In this document: one piece after another, positions 15,552-26,475 of the stretch | How positions within the stretch are numbered: position 1 is the first letter of the stretch | Layout: each line of letters starts with the position of its first letter | NCBI RefSeq assembly: GCF_016925495.1 | Contig: NZ_CP070491.1 | Span: forward strand, 806,001 to 870,000 | Length of the DNA: 64,000 nucleotides | From: Methylococcus sp. EFPC2 | Lineage (GTDB): Bacteria > Pseudomonadota > Gammaproteobacteria > Methylococcales > Methylococcaceae | Direction: 5' to 3' | Translations under genes and position numbers: made by a program | Notes under the pieces: model-generated | Told to the model about the DNA's origin: nothing | The model's input: the letters and a program-made list of their open reading frames with translations, nothing else | Database searches by the model: none

Positions 15552-17957
15552 ATGTCGCAACAGCCCTTATCCCCCGATTTGCTATTTACGCCCTGCGATC
15601 CTGCGCTATTCAGCTTTTCCACCACCGAGGAGCTGGCCGAGACCGGGCTGATCGTAGGTCAGGATCGCGCACTGGAGGCCATCCGTTTTGGCCTGGGCGT
15701 GAAGCGCTCCGGCTTCAATATCTTTGCCTTGGGGCCTACCGGACACGGCAAACTCACGGCGGTGCGGGACATCGTCAGTCGCGAGGCCGATGCGCTGCCG
15801 GCGGCAGACGACTGGTGTTACGTCAACAACTTCGAGGATCCCGCCAAACCCAAGGCCTTGCGCCTGCCTGCCGGGCGGGGGGGCGTGTTCGCCCGCGCCA
15901 TGGAACGTCTCATCGAGGAGCTGAGCGTCTCTATACCCGCCACCTTCGAAGGCGAGGAATACCGCACTCGCGCCGAGCAGATCGAGGACGAAGGCAGGCG
16001 CCGCGAGCAGGGGGCGCTGAACCACTTGCGGGCCGAGGCGCGGGCTGCGCAGATCGAGTTGATCGAAACATCCAACAGTTTTGCTTTCGTGCCCATAGGC
16101 CAGAAAAACGAGCCCCTGGCCCCCGATCAGTTCGAGAAATTGAGCGAGGAGCAGCAGCAGGCGCTGCACGACAAGATGGCGCATCTGCACCAGCAGTTGC
16201 AGAAGCTGTTGCGCCAGTTTCCGTCATGGCGGAAGGAGGCCAAGGAGAAGGTGAAGAGCCTCAACCGCGAGTTCGCCGTCTACGCCATCAGCCACCTGGT
16301 CGAAACCCTGAAGGAAAATTACGCCGACTTGGCGGAGGTGTGCGCCTACCTGGATCGCGCCGAGCAGGACATCATCGAGCACGCCGACGATTTTTTCCCC
16401 AAATCCGAAGGCGTCATGTCTCTGCTGAACACCCAGGCGCGCGTCACACCCTTGCAACGCTATCGGGTCAACCTCCTGGTCGATCACACCGCCAGCGCGC
16501 GTGCGCCCATCGTCGAAGAAATCCTGCCCAGCCACGTCAACCTGATCGGCCGGGTCGAGCACCAGGCTTACATGGGCGCATTGGTTACCGATTTCAGCAT
16601 GGTCAGACCCGGTGCCTTGCACCGTGCCAACGGCGGCTATCTCATTCTGGATGCCCACAAATTGCTGATGCAGCCCTATGCCTGGGAAACGCTGAAACGG
16701 ACCCTGCAAACCGGCGAGATCCGGATTGAATCCCTGGAGCGCACCTTGGGGCTTATCAGCACCACCAGCCTGGAGCCCGAACCCATACCTCTGCAGGCGA
16801 AGATCGTGCTCACCGGCGACCGGCTGCTGTATTACCTGCTCAGCTATTACGATCCGGAGTTCGCCGATCTATTCAAGATCGCCGCCGATTTCGAGGAAAG
16901 CCTCACCCGCAGCCCGGAAAGCAGCGCCGACTACGCGCGCGTGATCGCCAGCCTGGCCCTGCGGGAAAAGCTCAGGCCTTTGGATCGCGACGCCGTCGTC
17001 CGCGTCGTGGAACACAGCGCCCGCCTGGCGGAAGACGCGGAAAAACTCAGCATTCGGCTGCGTAGCCTGAACGACTTGCTGAAGGAAGCCGATTATCTGG
17101 CCGAAGCGCGTCAGGCCAAACTTATCAACCGGGACGATATTCAAGCGGCGATAGACCGTTGGGTGAGGCGCTCGGACCGTGTGCGCGAACGCATCTACGA
17201 AGCGATACGCCGGGGCCAGATACTGATTTCCGTCGATGGCGAAGTGGTCGGTCAGATCAACGGCCTGTCGGTCATAGGCCTCGGCGACTTCAGTTTCGGC
17301 CAGCCCAGCCGCATCACCGCGACCACGCGCTTGGGGTCGGGGAAAATTGTCGACATCGAACGCGAAACCGAACTGGGCGGGCCGCTGCACAGCAAGGGTG
17401 TGCTGATCCTCTCCAGCTTCATCGCTTCGCGCTATGCCACGACCAGCCCGTTTTCGGTGGCCGCCAGCCTGGTGTTCGAACAGTCCTACGGCCAGGTCGA
17501 GGGCGACAGTGCCTCGCTGGCGGAGCTGTGCGCCATTCTGTCGTCTCTGTCGGGTTTGCCGATACGCCAGTCGCTGGCGGTCACAGGCTCCGTCAACCAG
17601 CTCGGCCAGGTGCAGCCGATAGGCGGTGTGAACGAAAAAATCGAAGGTTATTTCGATGTGTGCCGCGAACTCGGTTTCAACGGCCGGCAAGGCGTGATCA
17701 TTCCGGCCTCCAACGTCAAGAACCTGATGTTGCGGCAGGACGTCGTCGAGGCCGCGCGCAACGGGCAGTTCCAGGTTTACGCGGTGGAAACGGTGGACCA
17801 GGCCCTGGCGCTGCTGACGGGACAGTCCGCCGGGGTGCGCGACGAGGCCGGGGAGTTCGCCGCCGACACGGTGAACGGCCGGGTCGAGCGGCGGCTCAAG
17901 GAGTTCAGTGAAATCGTCAAGCAGCTCGCCAAGCCCGACAAGTCGGACAAGGATTGA
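15552..17957 (+). CDS. Lon-family (LonB/YcbZ-like) ATP-dependent protease
   Basis: 801 residues. An N-terminal AAA+ domain carries Walker A as GPTGHGKLT (residues 61-69), where the usual final Ser/Thr after GK is Leu, as in several YcbZ-like proteins. A long helical insert (about 130-290) lies between the ATPase halves. The C-terminal Lon protease domain has the catalytic Ser in VEGDSASLAELCAIL (near residue 655) and Lys in GGVNEKIEGYFDVC (near 695). This branch is the single-chain, roughly 800-residue Lon-like ATPase of gammaproteobacteria, distinct from Lon itself. The ATG at 15552 follows AAGGAATCTT. It converges on gcvP, with 16 bp between stop codons. Confidence 0.9.
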   Translation: MSQQPLSPDLLFTPCDPALFSFSTTEELAETGLIVGQDRALEAIRFGLGVKRSGFNIFALGPTGHGKLTAVRDIVSREADALPAADDWCYVNNFEDPAKPKALRLPAGRGGVFARAMERLIEELSVSIPATFEGEEYRTRAEQIEDEGRRREQGALNHLRAEARAAQIELIETSNSFAFVPIGQKNEPLAPDQFEKLSEEQQQALHDKMAHLHQQLQKLLRQFPSWRKEAKEKVKSLNREFAVYAISHLVETLKENYADLAEVCAYLDRAEQDIIEHADDFFPKSEGVMSLLNTQARVTPLQRYRVNLLVDHTASARAPIVEEILPSHVNLIGRVEHQAYMGALVTDFSMVRPGALHRANGGYLILDAHKLLMQPYAWETLKRTLQTGEIRIESLERTLGLISTTSLEPEPIPLQAKIVLTGDRLLYYLLSYYDPEFADLFKIAADFEESLTRSPESSADYARVIASLALREKLRPLDRDAVVRVVEHSARLAEDAEKLSIRLRSLNDLLKEADYLAEARQAKLINRDDIQAAIDRWVRRSDRVRERIYEAIRRGQILISVDGEVVGQINGLSVIGLGDFSFGQPSRITATTRLGSGKIVDIERETELGGPLHSKGVLILSSFIASRYATTSPFSVAASLVFEQSYGQVEGDSASLAELCAILSSLSGLPIRQSLAVTGSVNQLGQVQPIGGVNEKIEGYFDVCRELGFNGRQGVIIPASNVKNLMLRQDVVEAARNGQFQVYAVETVDQALALLTGQSAGVRDEAGEFAADTVNGRVERRLKEFSEIVKQLAKPDKSDKD

Positions 17958-17973
17958 GGCCGTCGGGTCCGCA

Positions 17974-20850
17974 TCAGTCGGAGCTAGCCTCGCTCGCCGG
18001 CAGACAGCCGAAACATAGATGACGGTCGCCATAAACCTCGTCGATACGGTTCACGCTGGGCCAGAATTTGTTTTCCCGGACGTAGGCTAGGGGGAAAACC
18101 GCTTCCTCGCGGTTATAGGGGCGATTCCATTCGGCATCGATCACGTCGGCCTGGGTATGCGGGGCGCGTTTGAGCGGATTGTCGTCGGCGGGCCAAACGC
18201 CTCGCTCCACCTGGTCGATTTCTTCCCGGATGCGGCTCAGGGCGGCGACGAAGCGGTCCAGTTCGTCTTTGGATTCCGATTCGGTCGGCTCGACCATCAG
18301 GGTGCCGGGCACCGGGAAGGACACGGTCGGCGCGTGAAAGCCGTAGTCCATCAGGCGCTTGGCGATGTCAACCTCGCCGATGCCGCTCGCGGCCTTGATG
18401 GGGCGGATATCGAAGATGCATTCGTGGGCCACGCGTCCCCGTTCGCCGGTGTAGAGCACCGGATAAAGCGGAGCCAGCCGGGTGGCGAGGTAGTTGGCGT
18501 TGAGGATGGCCACGCGGGTCGCGCGGGCTAGCCCCGCGCCGCCCATCATGGTGATGTACATCCAGGATATGGTCAGGATGCTGGGCGAACCGTAGGGCGT
18601 GGCGGCCACGGCTCCCTGGCCGGCATTCGGGCGGTCGCTTGCTCCGGTCGGCTGGATGGCGTGGTCTGGCATGTAAGGGGCGAGATGGCTCGCCAGCGCG
18701 ATCGGCCCCATGCCGGGTCCGCCACCGCCGTGGGGTATGCAAAACGTCTTGTGCAGGTTGATGTGGCAGACGTCGGCGCCGAGCGCGGCCGGCGAGGTGA
18801 GGCCAAGCTGGGCGTTGAGATTGGCCCCGTCCATGTAGACCTGGCCGCCGCGGCGATGCACCGCGGCGCAGATTTCTTTCACCGCGGCCTCGAACACGCC
18901 GTGGGTCGACGGGTAGGTAATCATCAATGCGGCCAGGCGATCCCGGTATTGCCCGGCCTTGGCTTCGAGGTCGGAGATGTCTATGTTGCCGCGCTCGTCG
19001 CAGTCGACCGTCACCACCTGCAGTCCGCACATCGCTGCGCTCGCCGGGTTGGTGCCGTGGGCCGAGCGGGGAATCAGGCAGACGTCGCGGTGCGTTTCGC
19101 CGCGCGCTTCATGGTAGCGGCGTATGAGGACCAGCCCGGCATATTCGCCCAAGGCTCCGGAATTCGGCTGCAGGCTGATTGCGGGAAAGCCCGTGATGGC
19201 GCGGAGATGGCCAGCCAGCCCGTTCATCATCTCCAAATAACCGAGCGCCTGCTCGCGCGGCGCGTAGGGGTGCAGGTCGGCGAATTCGGGCCAGCCCAGC
19301 GCAAGCATTTCGCTGGTCGCCGTCAGCTTCATGGTGCAGGAACCCAGCGGGATCATTGAGTGATCGAGTGCCAGGTCGCGGTTTTGCAGCCGTTTAAGGT
19401 AACGCAGCATCTTGTGTTCGGTTCGATGGCGATTGAACACCGGGTGACGCAGGATGGGATCGCTGCGCAGACTGTCGGCCGGCAGCCCGCTTGCCGGGAT
19501 GTCCAGCGCTTCCGGATCGGCGGCGACGCCAAACAATTGGAAGAGCGCCGCGAGATCTTCACGGGAGCTCGTCTCGTCGAAAGACACGCCCAGGGCGTTT
19601 TCCGAAACACGGCGCAGGTTGTAGCCCAAGTCGCCCGCGGCGGCATGCAGGCTCGCGGTCCGATCGCCGGTGGCGATATCCAGGGTGTCGAAATAGTACC
19701 GGGTCAGCAAGCTGTAGCCGGCGGCCTGCATTCCTGCCGCGAACAGGGCGGCGAGGCGGTGGATGCGGAGGGCGATGGATCGCAAACCCTCGGGGCCGTG
19801 CCACACGGCGTACAAGCCAGCCAGATTGGCCAGCAGTACCTGGGAAGTGCAGATGTTGGACGTGGCCTTTTCCCGGCGGATGTGCTGCTCGCGCGTCTGC
19901 AAGGCCATGCGCAGGGCGGGTTTGCCGCGCGCGTCGATCGACACGCCGATGATGCGGCCCGGTACGGCACGCTTGTATTCGTCACGGACGGCGAAAAATG
20001 CGGCGTGTGGACCGCCGAAACCCAAAGGCAAACCGAAGCGCTGGGCGGAGCCGAGCGCGATGTCCGCACCCATGGCTCCGGGCGATTTCAGCAGCACGAG
20101 TGCCATCAAGTCGGTGGCGACCGCGGTGATGGCGTCTCGGGATTTGAGCCCGGCGATGATGCCGGTCAGATCGCGTACCTCGCCGTGCCGGTCCGGGTAT
20201 TGCAGCAAGGCGCCGAAAACCGCGTGCTTACCGGCTTCTTCGGGCGCGCCGAAAATCAGGTCGAAGCCGAAATATTTCGCGCGCGTTTTTAGTACGTCCT
20301 GAGTCTGTGGAAAAACTCCCGCGTCGACGAAAAACGCGCGGGAGGGGCTGGCCGAAACCCGGCGGGCCATGCTCATGGCCTCGGCCGCCGCGGTGGCCTC
20401 GTCGAGCAGGGATGCATTGGCGAGTTCCAGTCCGCTGAGGTCGATCACCATCTGCTGCCAGTTGCTCAGCGCTTCGAGCCGGCCCTGGGCGATCTCCGCC
20501 TGATAAGGCGTGTAGGCGGTGTACCAGCCGGGATTTTCCAGCACGTTGCGGAGGATCACCTTGGGCAGATAAGTGCCGTAGTAGCCCAGGCCTATCAGCG
20601 AGCGTTGCACCCGGTTCTTCGCCGCCATGGCGCGCAGCCTGGCCAGGGCTTCCTGTTCGGGGACAGGCGGGCCAAGCGGCAGGGGTGCGGCCAGTCGTAT
20701 CCCGGCGGGCACGGCTTCATTCATCAACTGGTCCAGGCTGTCCAGCCCCAAGGCGGCGAGCATGGACGCAACCTCGTCTTCGTCGGGGCCGATGTGGCGG
20801 TGCATGAATTCGTCGCGCCGTTCGAGTACCGCAAGCGGAAGGTTTAACAT
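17974..20850 (-). CDS. gcvP: Glycine dehydrogenase (decarboxylating), P protein
   Basis: 958 residues, the length of the fused (alpha2-type) P protein. It decarboxylates glycine with PLP and passes the aminomethyl group to lipoyl H protein. N-terminal [17 protein letters not shown] is the classic start; [41 protein letters not shown] and the PLP-lysine motif [18 protein letters not shown] (near residue 705) are all present. In methanotrophs the glycine cleavage system links the serine cycle intermediates and C1-folate pools. The gene follows gcvT by 17 bp in an operon; gcvH is not in the window. ATG at 20850 has GGAG at 9-base distance. Confidence 0.96.
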   Translation of the reverse strand: MLNLPLAVLERRDEFMHRHIGPDEDEVASMLAALGLDSLDQLMNEAVPAGIRLAAPLPLGPPVPEQEALARLRAMAAKNRVQRSLIGLGYYGTYLPKVILRNVLENPGWYTAYTPYQAEIAQGRLEALSNWQQMVIDLSGLELANASLLDEATAAAEAMSMARRVSASPSRAFFVDAGVFPQTQDVLKTRAKYFGFDLIFGAPEEAGKHAVFGALLQYPDRHGEVRDLTGIIAGLKSRDAITAVATDLMALVLLKSPGAMGADIALGSAQRFGLPLGFGGPHAAFFAVRDEYKRAVPGRIIGVSIDARGKPALRMALQTREQHIRREKATSNICTSQVLLANLAGLYAVWHGPEGLRSIALRIHRLAALFAAGMQAAGYSLLTRYYFDTLDIATGDRTASLHAAAGDLGYNLRRVSENALGVSFDETSSREDLAALFQLFGVAADPEALDIPASGLPADSLRSDPILRHPVFNRHRTEHKMLRYLKRLQNRDLALDHSMIPLGSCTMKLTATSEMLALGWPEFADLHPYAPREQALGYLEMMNGLAGHLRAITGFPAISLQPNSGALGEYAGLVLIRRYHEARGETHRDVCLIPRSAHGTNPASAAMCGLQVVTVDCDERGNIDISDLEAKAGQYRDRLAALMITYPSTHGVFEAAVKEICAAVHRRGGQVYMDGANLNAQLGLTSPAALGADVCHINLHKTFCIPHGGGGPGMGPIALASHLAPYMPDHAIQPTGASDRPNAGQGAVAATPYGSPSILTISWMYITMMGGAGLARATRVAILNANYLATRLAPLYPVLYTGERGRVAHECIFDIRPIKAASGIGEVDIAKRLMDYGFHAPTVSFPVPGTLMVEPTESESKDELDRFVAALSRIREEIDQVERGVWPADDNPLKRAPHTQADVIDAEWNRPYNREEAVFPLAYVRENKFWPSVNRIDEVYGDRHLCFGCLPASEASSD

Positions 20851-20867
20851 GGCGGGTAGCTCCGGGT

Positions 20868-21950
20868 TTACACGAGTATCTTGCCGTTGCGCACGAAGGG
20901 AAGCGGCGTGACGCGGGCCGGCTGTGCGAGGTCGCGTATCGTTATCGACACCGTTGCACCGGGGCTGACGGCGGACGGCAGCCGGGCGAGTGCGATCGAG
21001 GCGTTCAGGGTGGGGGAAAAGGAACCGCTGGTGATCAGACCGTCTCCCTGCGCGGTCGTCACCGGCATGCCGTGGCGCAGAACCCCGCGACCTTCCAGTA
21101 TCAGGCCGGTTAGGCGTTTCGAACGGTCGCAGGATTCCAAGGCGTTACGGCCGACGAAATCGCGCCCCGCGGTCAGGTCGACGGTCCAGCCGAGATTGGA
21201 TTCGTACGGGTGGGTGCTGGCGTCCATGTCGGCGCCGTAAAGATTCATCCCGGCTTCGAGGCGCAGGGTGTCGCGGGCGCCGAGTCCGGCGGGCAAGACC
21301 CCGGCCGAGGACAGGGCCTCCCAGACCGCCGTCATGCGGGACCCGGGTACGATCAGTTCGAAGCCGTCTTCGCCGGTATAGCCGGTGCGGCAGATCGTCA
21401 TGTCTTCGAACTCGGCGGCCTGGAAGCGGTTCAACCTCTCCGTGGCAAACAGCGAGCCGGGCAGCGCCCGCCAGACCGCCTCGCGTGCGCAAGGCCCCTG
21501 CACCGCGATCATGCCCAGATCGCGCCTAGGCGAGAGGGTCGGGTGGGCATCCGGCAGGGCCGCCCGTTGTCGGCTTAACCAGTCGATGTCCTGCTCAGCG
21601 GTACCGGCGTTGACGATGAGGCGATAATCTTCTTCTTCGATGCGGAAGGCGATCAGGTCGTCGAGCACGCCGCCGTCGGGGTTCAGCATGCAGCTATACA
21701 ATCCGTCGCCGGCTTGCCTGAGCTTGTCGACCGTATTGGCGAGCACGCGGCGTAGCAAGGCACTCGCCCCGGATCCCTGCACGTCGATCACCCGCATGTG
21801 GGAAACGTCGAACATCCCGTGTTCGCGACGCACCCGGCGGTGTTCCTCGAGTTGCGAGCCATAGTGGACTGGCAGTTCCCAGCCGGCGAACTCGACCATG
21901 CGAGCGCCGGCGGCGAGATGGTGAGCGTGTAGCGGCGTTTTTTGGGACAC
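20868..21950 (-). CDS. gcvT: Aminomethyltransferase (glycine cleavage T protein)
   Basis: 360 residues, normal for GcvT. It releases ammonia and forms methylene-tetrahydrofolate from the aminomethyl-lipoyl H protein. Motifs: [36 protein letters not shown], the folate-site pattern [18 protein letters not shown] and NLGWTVDL. The start is GTG at 21950, which has AGGGGGGA at about 5 bases upstream and opens the family-typical [10 protein letters not shown]. It is the first gene of a gcvT-gcvP operon. I looked for a glycine riboswitch in the 280 bp upstream and saw none. Confidence 0.95.
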   Translation of the reverse strand: MSQKTPLHAHHLAAGARMVEFAGWELPVHYGSQLEEHRRVRREHGMFDVSHMRVIDVQGSGASALLRRVLANTVDKLRQAGDGLYSCMLNPDGGVLDDLIAFRIEEEDYRLIVNAGTAEQDIDWLSRQRAALPDAHPTLSPRRDLGMIAVQGPCAREAVWRALPGSLFATERLNRFQAAEFEDMTICRTGYTGEDGFELIVPGSRMTAVWEALSSAGVLPAGLGARDTLRLEAGMNLYGADMDASTHPYESNLGWTVDLTAGRDFVGRNALESCDRSKRLTGLILEGRGVLRHGMPVTTAQGDGLITSGSFSPTLNASIALARLPSAVSPGATVSITIRDLAQPARVTPLPFVRNGKILV

Positions 21951-22232
21951 TTCAATCCCCCCTGTTCAGTTGGTTTCAGCTTGGACCAAAGCGGCGGTTT
22001 TCACCAGCCCAGAGCCGCCAAAAGCGCCGCGTTTGATCTGGCCGGCGCGGAGTCCAGATTTTCGTCGTGCGGGGCTTCCTTCTGACCTCGGTTTGGTTGT
22101 ACCTTTGCCGCTTTATTCGACGCCGGCCGGGCCGGCTCCATGGACGCATAGCACAAGACGTATAGCCTGATGGCCGCGCACAGCACGAAGACAGGTAAGA
22201 ATGGACCCTTTTCGACTTCGTCCGGCAGCCGT
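21951..22232. other. Divergent regulatory region between gcvT and the signalling cluster
   Basis: 282 bp between two oppositely oriented genes. It holds the ribosome site of gcvT on the minus strand and the candidate sigma-54 site at 22094-22108 on the plus strand. A 95-codon open frame on the minus strand (22001-22288) crosses it without recognisable character and overlaps the next gene's signal peptide region, so it is not called. Confidence 0.5.
22094..22109 (+). promoter_or_regulatory. Possible sigma-54 promoter of the signalling cluster
   Basis: TGGTTGTACCTTTGCC has GG (22095-22096) and GC (22107-22108) exactly 10 bases apart and a full TTTGC at -12, but the -24 half is only TGG. Such spacing also occurs by chance in GC-rich DNA. 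It gains weight because the cluster it precedes ends with a sigma-54 activator gene, which would make it self-regulated. Confidence 0.3.
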
Positions 22233-23279
22233 ATGAAGGGGTATCGGTGCCTGATAACGCTGGCCACTGGGCTGTTCGCCTGGTCCACCGCCTCGGCCGA
22301 TCATTACGGCGACCTCCTACTGTTTCCCGAACTGACGCAGATCGGCCGTTTCGATCTGAAAGATGATTCCCGGCTCCCCGAGCAAAGAATCAATCCCGGC
22401 CTGAATCTCTTCTATTCCTACGATCAGGACCGCTTGCGGTTCTTGCTGGAATGGCTGGTCGACCGCTCCGCACAGGAGATCCAGCGGCTGCAACTGGGCT
22501 GGCGCTGGCAGGACACGACCTTCTGGCTGGGCCGCACGCACAATCCCATCGGATACTGGAACACCCGGTTTCATCACGGGGCGTATTTGATGACCAGCAT
22601 CTCCCGGCCCGGGATGATGACCTACGAAAATTCCGGCGGCCCGCTGCCCTTGCATGTCACCGGCTTGTATCTGGAAGGGTCGCGGGAGTTGGGGGAGTCC
22701 AGCCTTTATTACGTGTTGAACGCGGGTGTGGGTCCGGATCTCTCCGAGCGCCGTCTCGATGCCTTCGACATTCTGGATCCCGAAGGCGACCGGCGCCCCG
22801 CCGTGACCCTGCGCCTCGGTTATCAACCGACCGCCTTCGCGTCGGACGAGTTCGGTTTTTCCTTCAGCTATACGGAAATCCCCGGTCAGGCGATCGGCGT
22901 TCAGCGCGTCGACCAGATGGTCGCAAACGCCTACGCCACCTGGCGTTGGGACGACTTCAATTTCCTCACCGAGGCTATCTTCGTTCATAACGACTACCAG
23001 GGTGCGCAGGCGCAGTCGAATATCGGCAATGTCTACGGTCAGGGCGAGTGGAAGGCGACCCCCGATCTGACCGTGTACAGTCGGGTGGAAGGCAGCTTCA
23101 ACGACGCCGGGGACCGCTATTTCGACCATTTCGGGAGTTTCGTGCGCGAAAGATACCTAGGTGGCCTGCGTTACGAGCTGCCCTACAAGATGGCGCTCAA
23201 GTTCGAACTCGCCCGCGAGCGGGTGCGCGACGACCACTACGGTCAGCTCGGTTTGCAATGGAGCGCGGTGTTTCCCTAG
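22233..23279 (+). CDS. Outer-membrane beta-barrel protein, first gene of a signalling cluster
   Basis: 348 residues from the ATG at 22233, giving a signal peptide (GYRCLITLATGLFAWSTASA). The mature part alternates polar and aromatic residues (LFYSYDQDRLRFLLEWLVD, LQLGWRWQDTTFWLGRT, LRYELPYKMALKFELARE), as expected for a porin-like barrel of about 14 strands, and ends in LGLQWSAVFP. An in-frame ATG at 22170 would give a longer N-terminus without signal character. It ends 2 bp before the periplasmic binding protein gene, so the pair is surely co-transcribed. I do not recognise a specific porin family; the barrel may admit or sense the ligand handled by the next gene. Confidence 0.75.
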   Translation: MKGYRCLITLATGLFAWSTASADHYGDLLLFPELTQIGRFDLKDDSRLPEQRINPGLNLFYSYDQDRLRFLLEWLVDRSAQEIQRLQLGWRWQDTTFWLGRTHNPIGYWNTRFHHGAYLMTSISRPGMMTYENSGGPLPLHVTGLYLEGSRELGESSLYYVLNAGVGPDLSERRLDAFDILDPEGDRRPAVTLRLGYQPTAFASDEFGFSFSYTEIPGQAIGVQRVDQMVANAYATWRWDDFNFLTEAIFVHNDYQGAQAQSNIGNVYGQGEWKATPDLTVYSRVEGSFNDAGDRYFDHFGSFVRERYLGGLRYELPYKMALKFELARERVRDDHYGQLGLQWSAVFP

Positions 23280-23281
23280 CC

Positions 23282-23737
23282 ATGGCCAAGTGGGTTTACA
23301 TCGTTTTGGCGGCAATGCTGGCCTGCCACGCATCGGCGGCGATGGGGCCGGACGCACGCGAGCTGATACTGGCGGCGAGTTTGCAGGCCAACATACCCCG
23401 GCTCACGGTGCAGGAAACCCGCAAGCTTTATCTCGGCCTGCCGGTGGAGAAAAACGGCGTCACCCTCAAACCCTTGCTAAATACCAGCGATAACCTACTG
23501 TTCGAGGTCTTCCTGCAGAAAGTGACTTTCATGTCGTCCGAGGCCTACGAAAAACAGGTGCTGTCCATCGTCTTCCGCCTCGGCGGCCAAAGGCCGGAAG
23601 CGATAGGGGACAAGCACAGGCTGAATGCCTTGCTGCTGGAACAGCCCGACTCCGTCACCTTCATGTGGTCCAGCGATCTCAACGCGTACCGCGGGCTCAA
23701 GCCCGTCGGCACCTTGTGGACCGGAGCGGCGAATTGA
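23282..23737 (+). CDS. Small periplasmic phosphate-type substrate-binding protein
   Basis: 151 residues with a signal peptide ([15 protein letters not shown]). [28 protein letters not shown] and [23 protein letters not shown], with [18 protein letters not shown] near the end, resemble the short PstS-like binding proteins that often sit beside two-component kinases and lack an ABC transporter. At about 130 mature residues it is half of a full periplasmic binding protein. Its TGA stop overlaps the TTG start of the hybrid kinase gene. In this place it more likely feeds a signal to the kinase than a transporter, though that is an inference; no ABC permease is nearby. Confidence 0.7.
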   Translation: MAKWVYIVLAAMLACHASAAMGPDARELILAASLQANIPRLTVQETRKLYLGLPVEKNGVTLKPLLNTSDNLLFEVFLQKVTFMSSEAYEKQVLSIVFRLGGQRPEAIGDKHRLNALLLEQPDSVTFMWSSDLNAYRGLKPVGTLWTGAAN

Positions 23738-26406
23738 GGAATTTCCTGCGCAGCTTCAACGGACGCCTGCTGCTGTCTTTGATAGGCGTCCATCTGCTGC
23801 TGGTGCCTTTGCTGCTCTTCGGCGTTTATCTGATCGCCAAACCCGGGGTCCAGGGGCAGTTCGTCAACCAGGTGCGTTCGGATGCCCTGCTGCTCGGCAA
23901 CCTGGTCGCCGCCCAGGTCGCGGCCGGCGAGTCCCGGCAGACCTCCGAATTGCTCGACGAGTTTCTGCTGAACGGCCGGCTCGTTTTCGCCGAAGTTTAT
24001 TCGACGGCGAGATCGATACATCCCAATGTCCCGCTGGAAACGAAGCAGCCTTTCGACGAAGACTTCTTCTTCGGACAGCACGACGACGGCGTTTATTTCA
24101 TCGCCGTTCCCTTGGGCGAAGCGGATGCGGGAGAAGCGCCCGTCCTGAGGCTGGGCTATGACGAGACCCCGGTGCAGCGCGAACTCTTCAACCTCTATCG
24201 GCGCGGCATCTACCTGGTCGCCGCCTATCTGGGCCTGACCTTGATCGTCGCCGCCGCCCTCGGCACCCGTCTGGTACGGCCCTTGAAAATACTGCGCCAG
24301 GAGGCGGACAAGATTTCCGCCGGCGACCTGGATACCGAGTTCGGCAGCCATACGCGCATCGTCGAGGTCGCTGCCCTGGCGGAAAACCTCGAACGCATGC
24401 GACTAGGCCTCACGCAGGCGCGTGACGCGGCCCTGCAGGCGGCGCTCACCAAAAGCGAATTCCTCGCCAACATGAGCCACGAGATCCGTACGCCCATGAA
24501 CGGCGTCATCGGCATGCTGGAGCTCGCGCTGCGCACGGAGCTGACCCCGCTGCAGCGCGAATACCTGACGATGGCCGCGTCCTCGGCCGAATCGCTGCTC
24601 AGGCTGCTCAACGACATACTGGATTTTTCCAAGATCGAAGCCCGCAAGCTGGAGCTGGAATGCGTAAGCTTCGATTTGCGCGATGCCGTCGGCGACACCC
24701 TCAAACTGCTGGCTCCCCAGGCCCATGCCAAGGGTCTGGAACTGACCTATCTGATCGACCCGCAGATTCCGGAACTGGTGGCGGGGGACGAGGGCCGCCT
24801 GCGGCAGATACTCATCAACCTCGTGAGCAACGCCATCAAGTTCACCCCCAAGGGTGAAATTTCGGTGCGCGTGACCAGCAACTGCGAGCGCTGTCTGGAC
24901 AAGGTCTGCCCGCAATTTTCGGTCAGCGACACCGGTATCGGCATACCGGCGGACAAGCGGCAGGTGATCTTCGATGCCTTCGCCCAGGCGGACGCCTCGT
25001 CCACCCGCATGTTCGGCGGGACGGGGCTGGGACTTTCGATCTCGTCCCGTCTGGTGAACCTGATGGGCGGGGAGATATGGCTGGACAGCGAGGTGGGGCA
25101 GGGCAGTTGCTTCCATTTCACCCTGCCGTTCCAGGTACCGCCGGAGGCGCCCGAGCACGTCAGGCGCGATCCGGCGGACCTGCGCGGCATACGCGTCCTG
25201 GTGGTGGACGATCACGCCGTCAACCGTTATATCTTCGTGGAAATGCTCACCCAATGGGGGCTGGAGCCGGTACAGGCGGACGGCGGCGAGGTCGCGCTGG
25301 CGGCCATACGGGAGGCGGAAGCCCAGGGCAAGCCGTTCCGGCTGGTCCTGCTGGACGCCATGATGCCGCGAATCGACGGCTACGAGGTCGCCAGCCGTAT
25401 CATAGCCAATCCCGGTGCCACACCGCCCACCATCATGCTGCTCTCGTCGGCCGACCGGGTGGGCGAGGCCGATCTGTCGCGGCAATTGGGCATCAGCCGG
25501 TTCTTGCGCAAGCCGGTCAAGTATTCCGAGCTTCTGGATGCGATCCAGGAAGCCCTGAGCACGGCTCAGCCGGCGCCTTGTTCGGCGGGCGGCTCCGACT
25601 GTGCGGCGATGCGCCCGCTGCAACGGGCCCTTCGTATCCTGGTGGCGGAAGACAATCCGGTCAACCAGCGGCTGGTGCGCGTATTGCTGGAAGACCGTGG
25701 CCACATCGTCACCATGGCCAACAACGGGCAGGATGCCTTGCGTCTGTTGGCGCAAAACGATTTCGACGCCGTGCTGATGGATGTCCAGATGCCGGTCATG
25801 GATGGCTTGCAGGCCACGGAGGCATTGCGGGAACACGAACGGGAATACGGCGGCGAGCACATTTACGTCGTGGCGATGACGGCTCACGCCCTGCAGGGCG
25901 ACAAGGAACGCTGCCTCGAGGCCGGCATGGATGCTTACATTTCCAAACCTTTGCGCGAGACGGAACTGCTGGCGACCGTCGAGCGATGGCATTCAGCTTC
26001 GCCGGCGACCGAGAGAGGTGATACCGGTATGGCGGAAACCGCACCGTTCGATCTGACCGAAGCCTTGCAGCGGGTTCGGGGCCGGCGGGGATTGCTCAAG
26101 GATTTGGCCGGCATCGTGCTCGACCAGTCGGACGAACTGTTGCACAGTTGCGAGGAGGCGATCCGGAATGGCGACGGCCCCGCGCTCGAATGGGCCGCGC
26201 ACACCCTGAAGGGCTCGGTAGGTTCCCTGTGCGCCAAGCCCGCGGCCGAACTGGCCCAACGCCTGGAAAACGCCGCCAGGGCAAAGGACTTCGACGCTGC
26301 CCGCATCCTCTTCGGCGAGTTGCAGGCCGCGATGGCTCAATTGGCGCCCGGGATCCGGCAGTTCCTGGCGGCGCCCGATCCCGAGGACACGTCCGATGCC
26401 GGCTGA
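23734..26406 (+). CDS. Hybrid sensor histidine kinase with two receivers and HPt
   Basis: 890 residues from the TTG at 23734, which overlaps the previous stop (TTGA) and has GGAG at 23723-23726. Order: membrane helix about 11-34, periplasmic sensor 35-157 (no known family), helix 158-176, HAMP about 177-230, HisKA with phospho-His H249 in [13 protein letters not shown], HATPase ([28 protein letters not shown]), receiver 1 ([13 protein letters not shown]), receiver 2 ([12 protein letters not shown]) and a C-terminal HPt domain ([10 protein letters not shown]). It is a complete phosphorelay in one chain, of BarA type. The downstream gene starting 69 bp later encodes a receiver/sigma-54 activator and is the likely output. 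Confidence 0.92.
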   Translation: MRNFLRSFNGRLLLSLIGVHLLLVPLLLFGVYLIAKPGVQGQFVNQVRSDALLLGNLVAAQVAAGESRQTSELLDEFLLNGRLVFAEVYSTARSIHPNVPLETKQPFDEDFFFGQHDDGVYFIAVPLGEADAGEAPVLRLGYDETPVQRELFNLYRRGIYLVAAYLGLTLIVAAALGTRLVRPLKILRQEADKISAGDLDTEFGSHTRIVEVAALAENLERMRLGLTQARDAALQAALTKSEFLANMSHEIRTPMNGVIGMLELALRTELTPLQREYLTMAASSAESLLRLLNDILDFSKIEARKLELECVSFDLRDAVGDTLKLLAPQAHAKGLELTYLIDPQIPELVAGDEGRLRQILINLVSNAIKFTPKGEISVRVTSNCERCLDKVCPQFSVSDTGIGIPADKRQVIFDAFAQADASSTRMFGGTGLGLSISSRLVNLMGGEIWLDSEVGQGSCFHFTLPFQVPPEAPEHVRRDPADLRGIRVLVVDDHAVNRYIFVEMLTQWGLEPVQADGGEVALAAIREAEAQGKPFRLVLLDAMMPRIDGYEVASRIIANPGATPPTIMLLSSADRVGEADLSRQLGISRFLRKPVKYSELLDAIQEALSTAQPAPCSAGGSDCAAMRPLQRALRILVAEDNPVNQRLVRVLLEDRGHIVTMANNGQDALRLLAQNDFDAVLMDVQMPVMDGLQATEALREHEREYGGEHIYVVAMTAHALQGDKERCLEAGMDAYISKPLRETELLATVERWHSASPATERGDTGMAETAPFDLTEALQRVRGRRGLLKDLAGIVLDQSDELLHSCEEAIRNGDGPALEWAAHTLKGSVGSLCAKPAAELAQRLENAARAKDFDAARILFGELQAAMAQLAPGIRQFLAAPDPEDTSDAG

Positions 26407-26475
26407 TACGCGGCGTTTGTGCCCCGGTTCGGGCGGCGCCCGGCCGAAGTCCGTCCATCTACGGGCTAGCCAGCC

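Noticed and set aside
21951-22232. Glycine riboswitch upstream of gcvT
   Set aside because: I found no tandem aptamer pattern and no conserved riboswitch words in the leader.
22001-22288. 95-codon minus-strand frame upstream of gcvT
   Set aside because: No family character or ribosome site, and it overlaps the signal peptide region of the barrel gene on the other strand.
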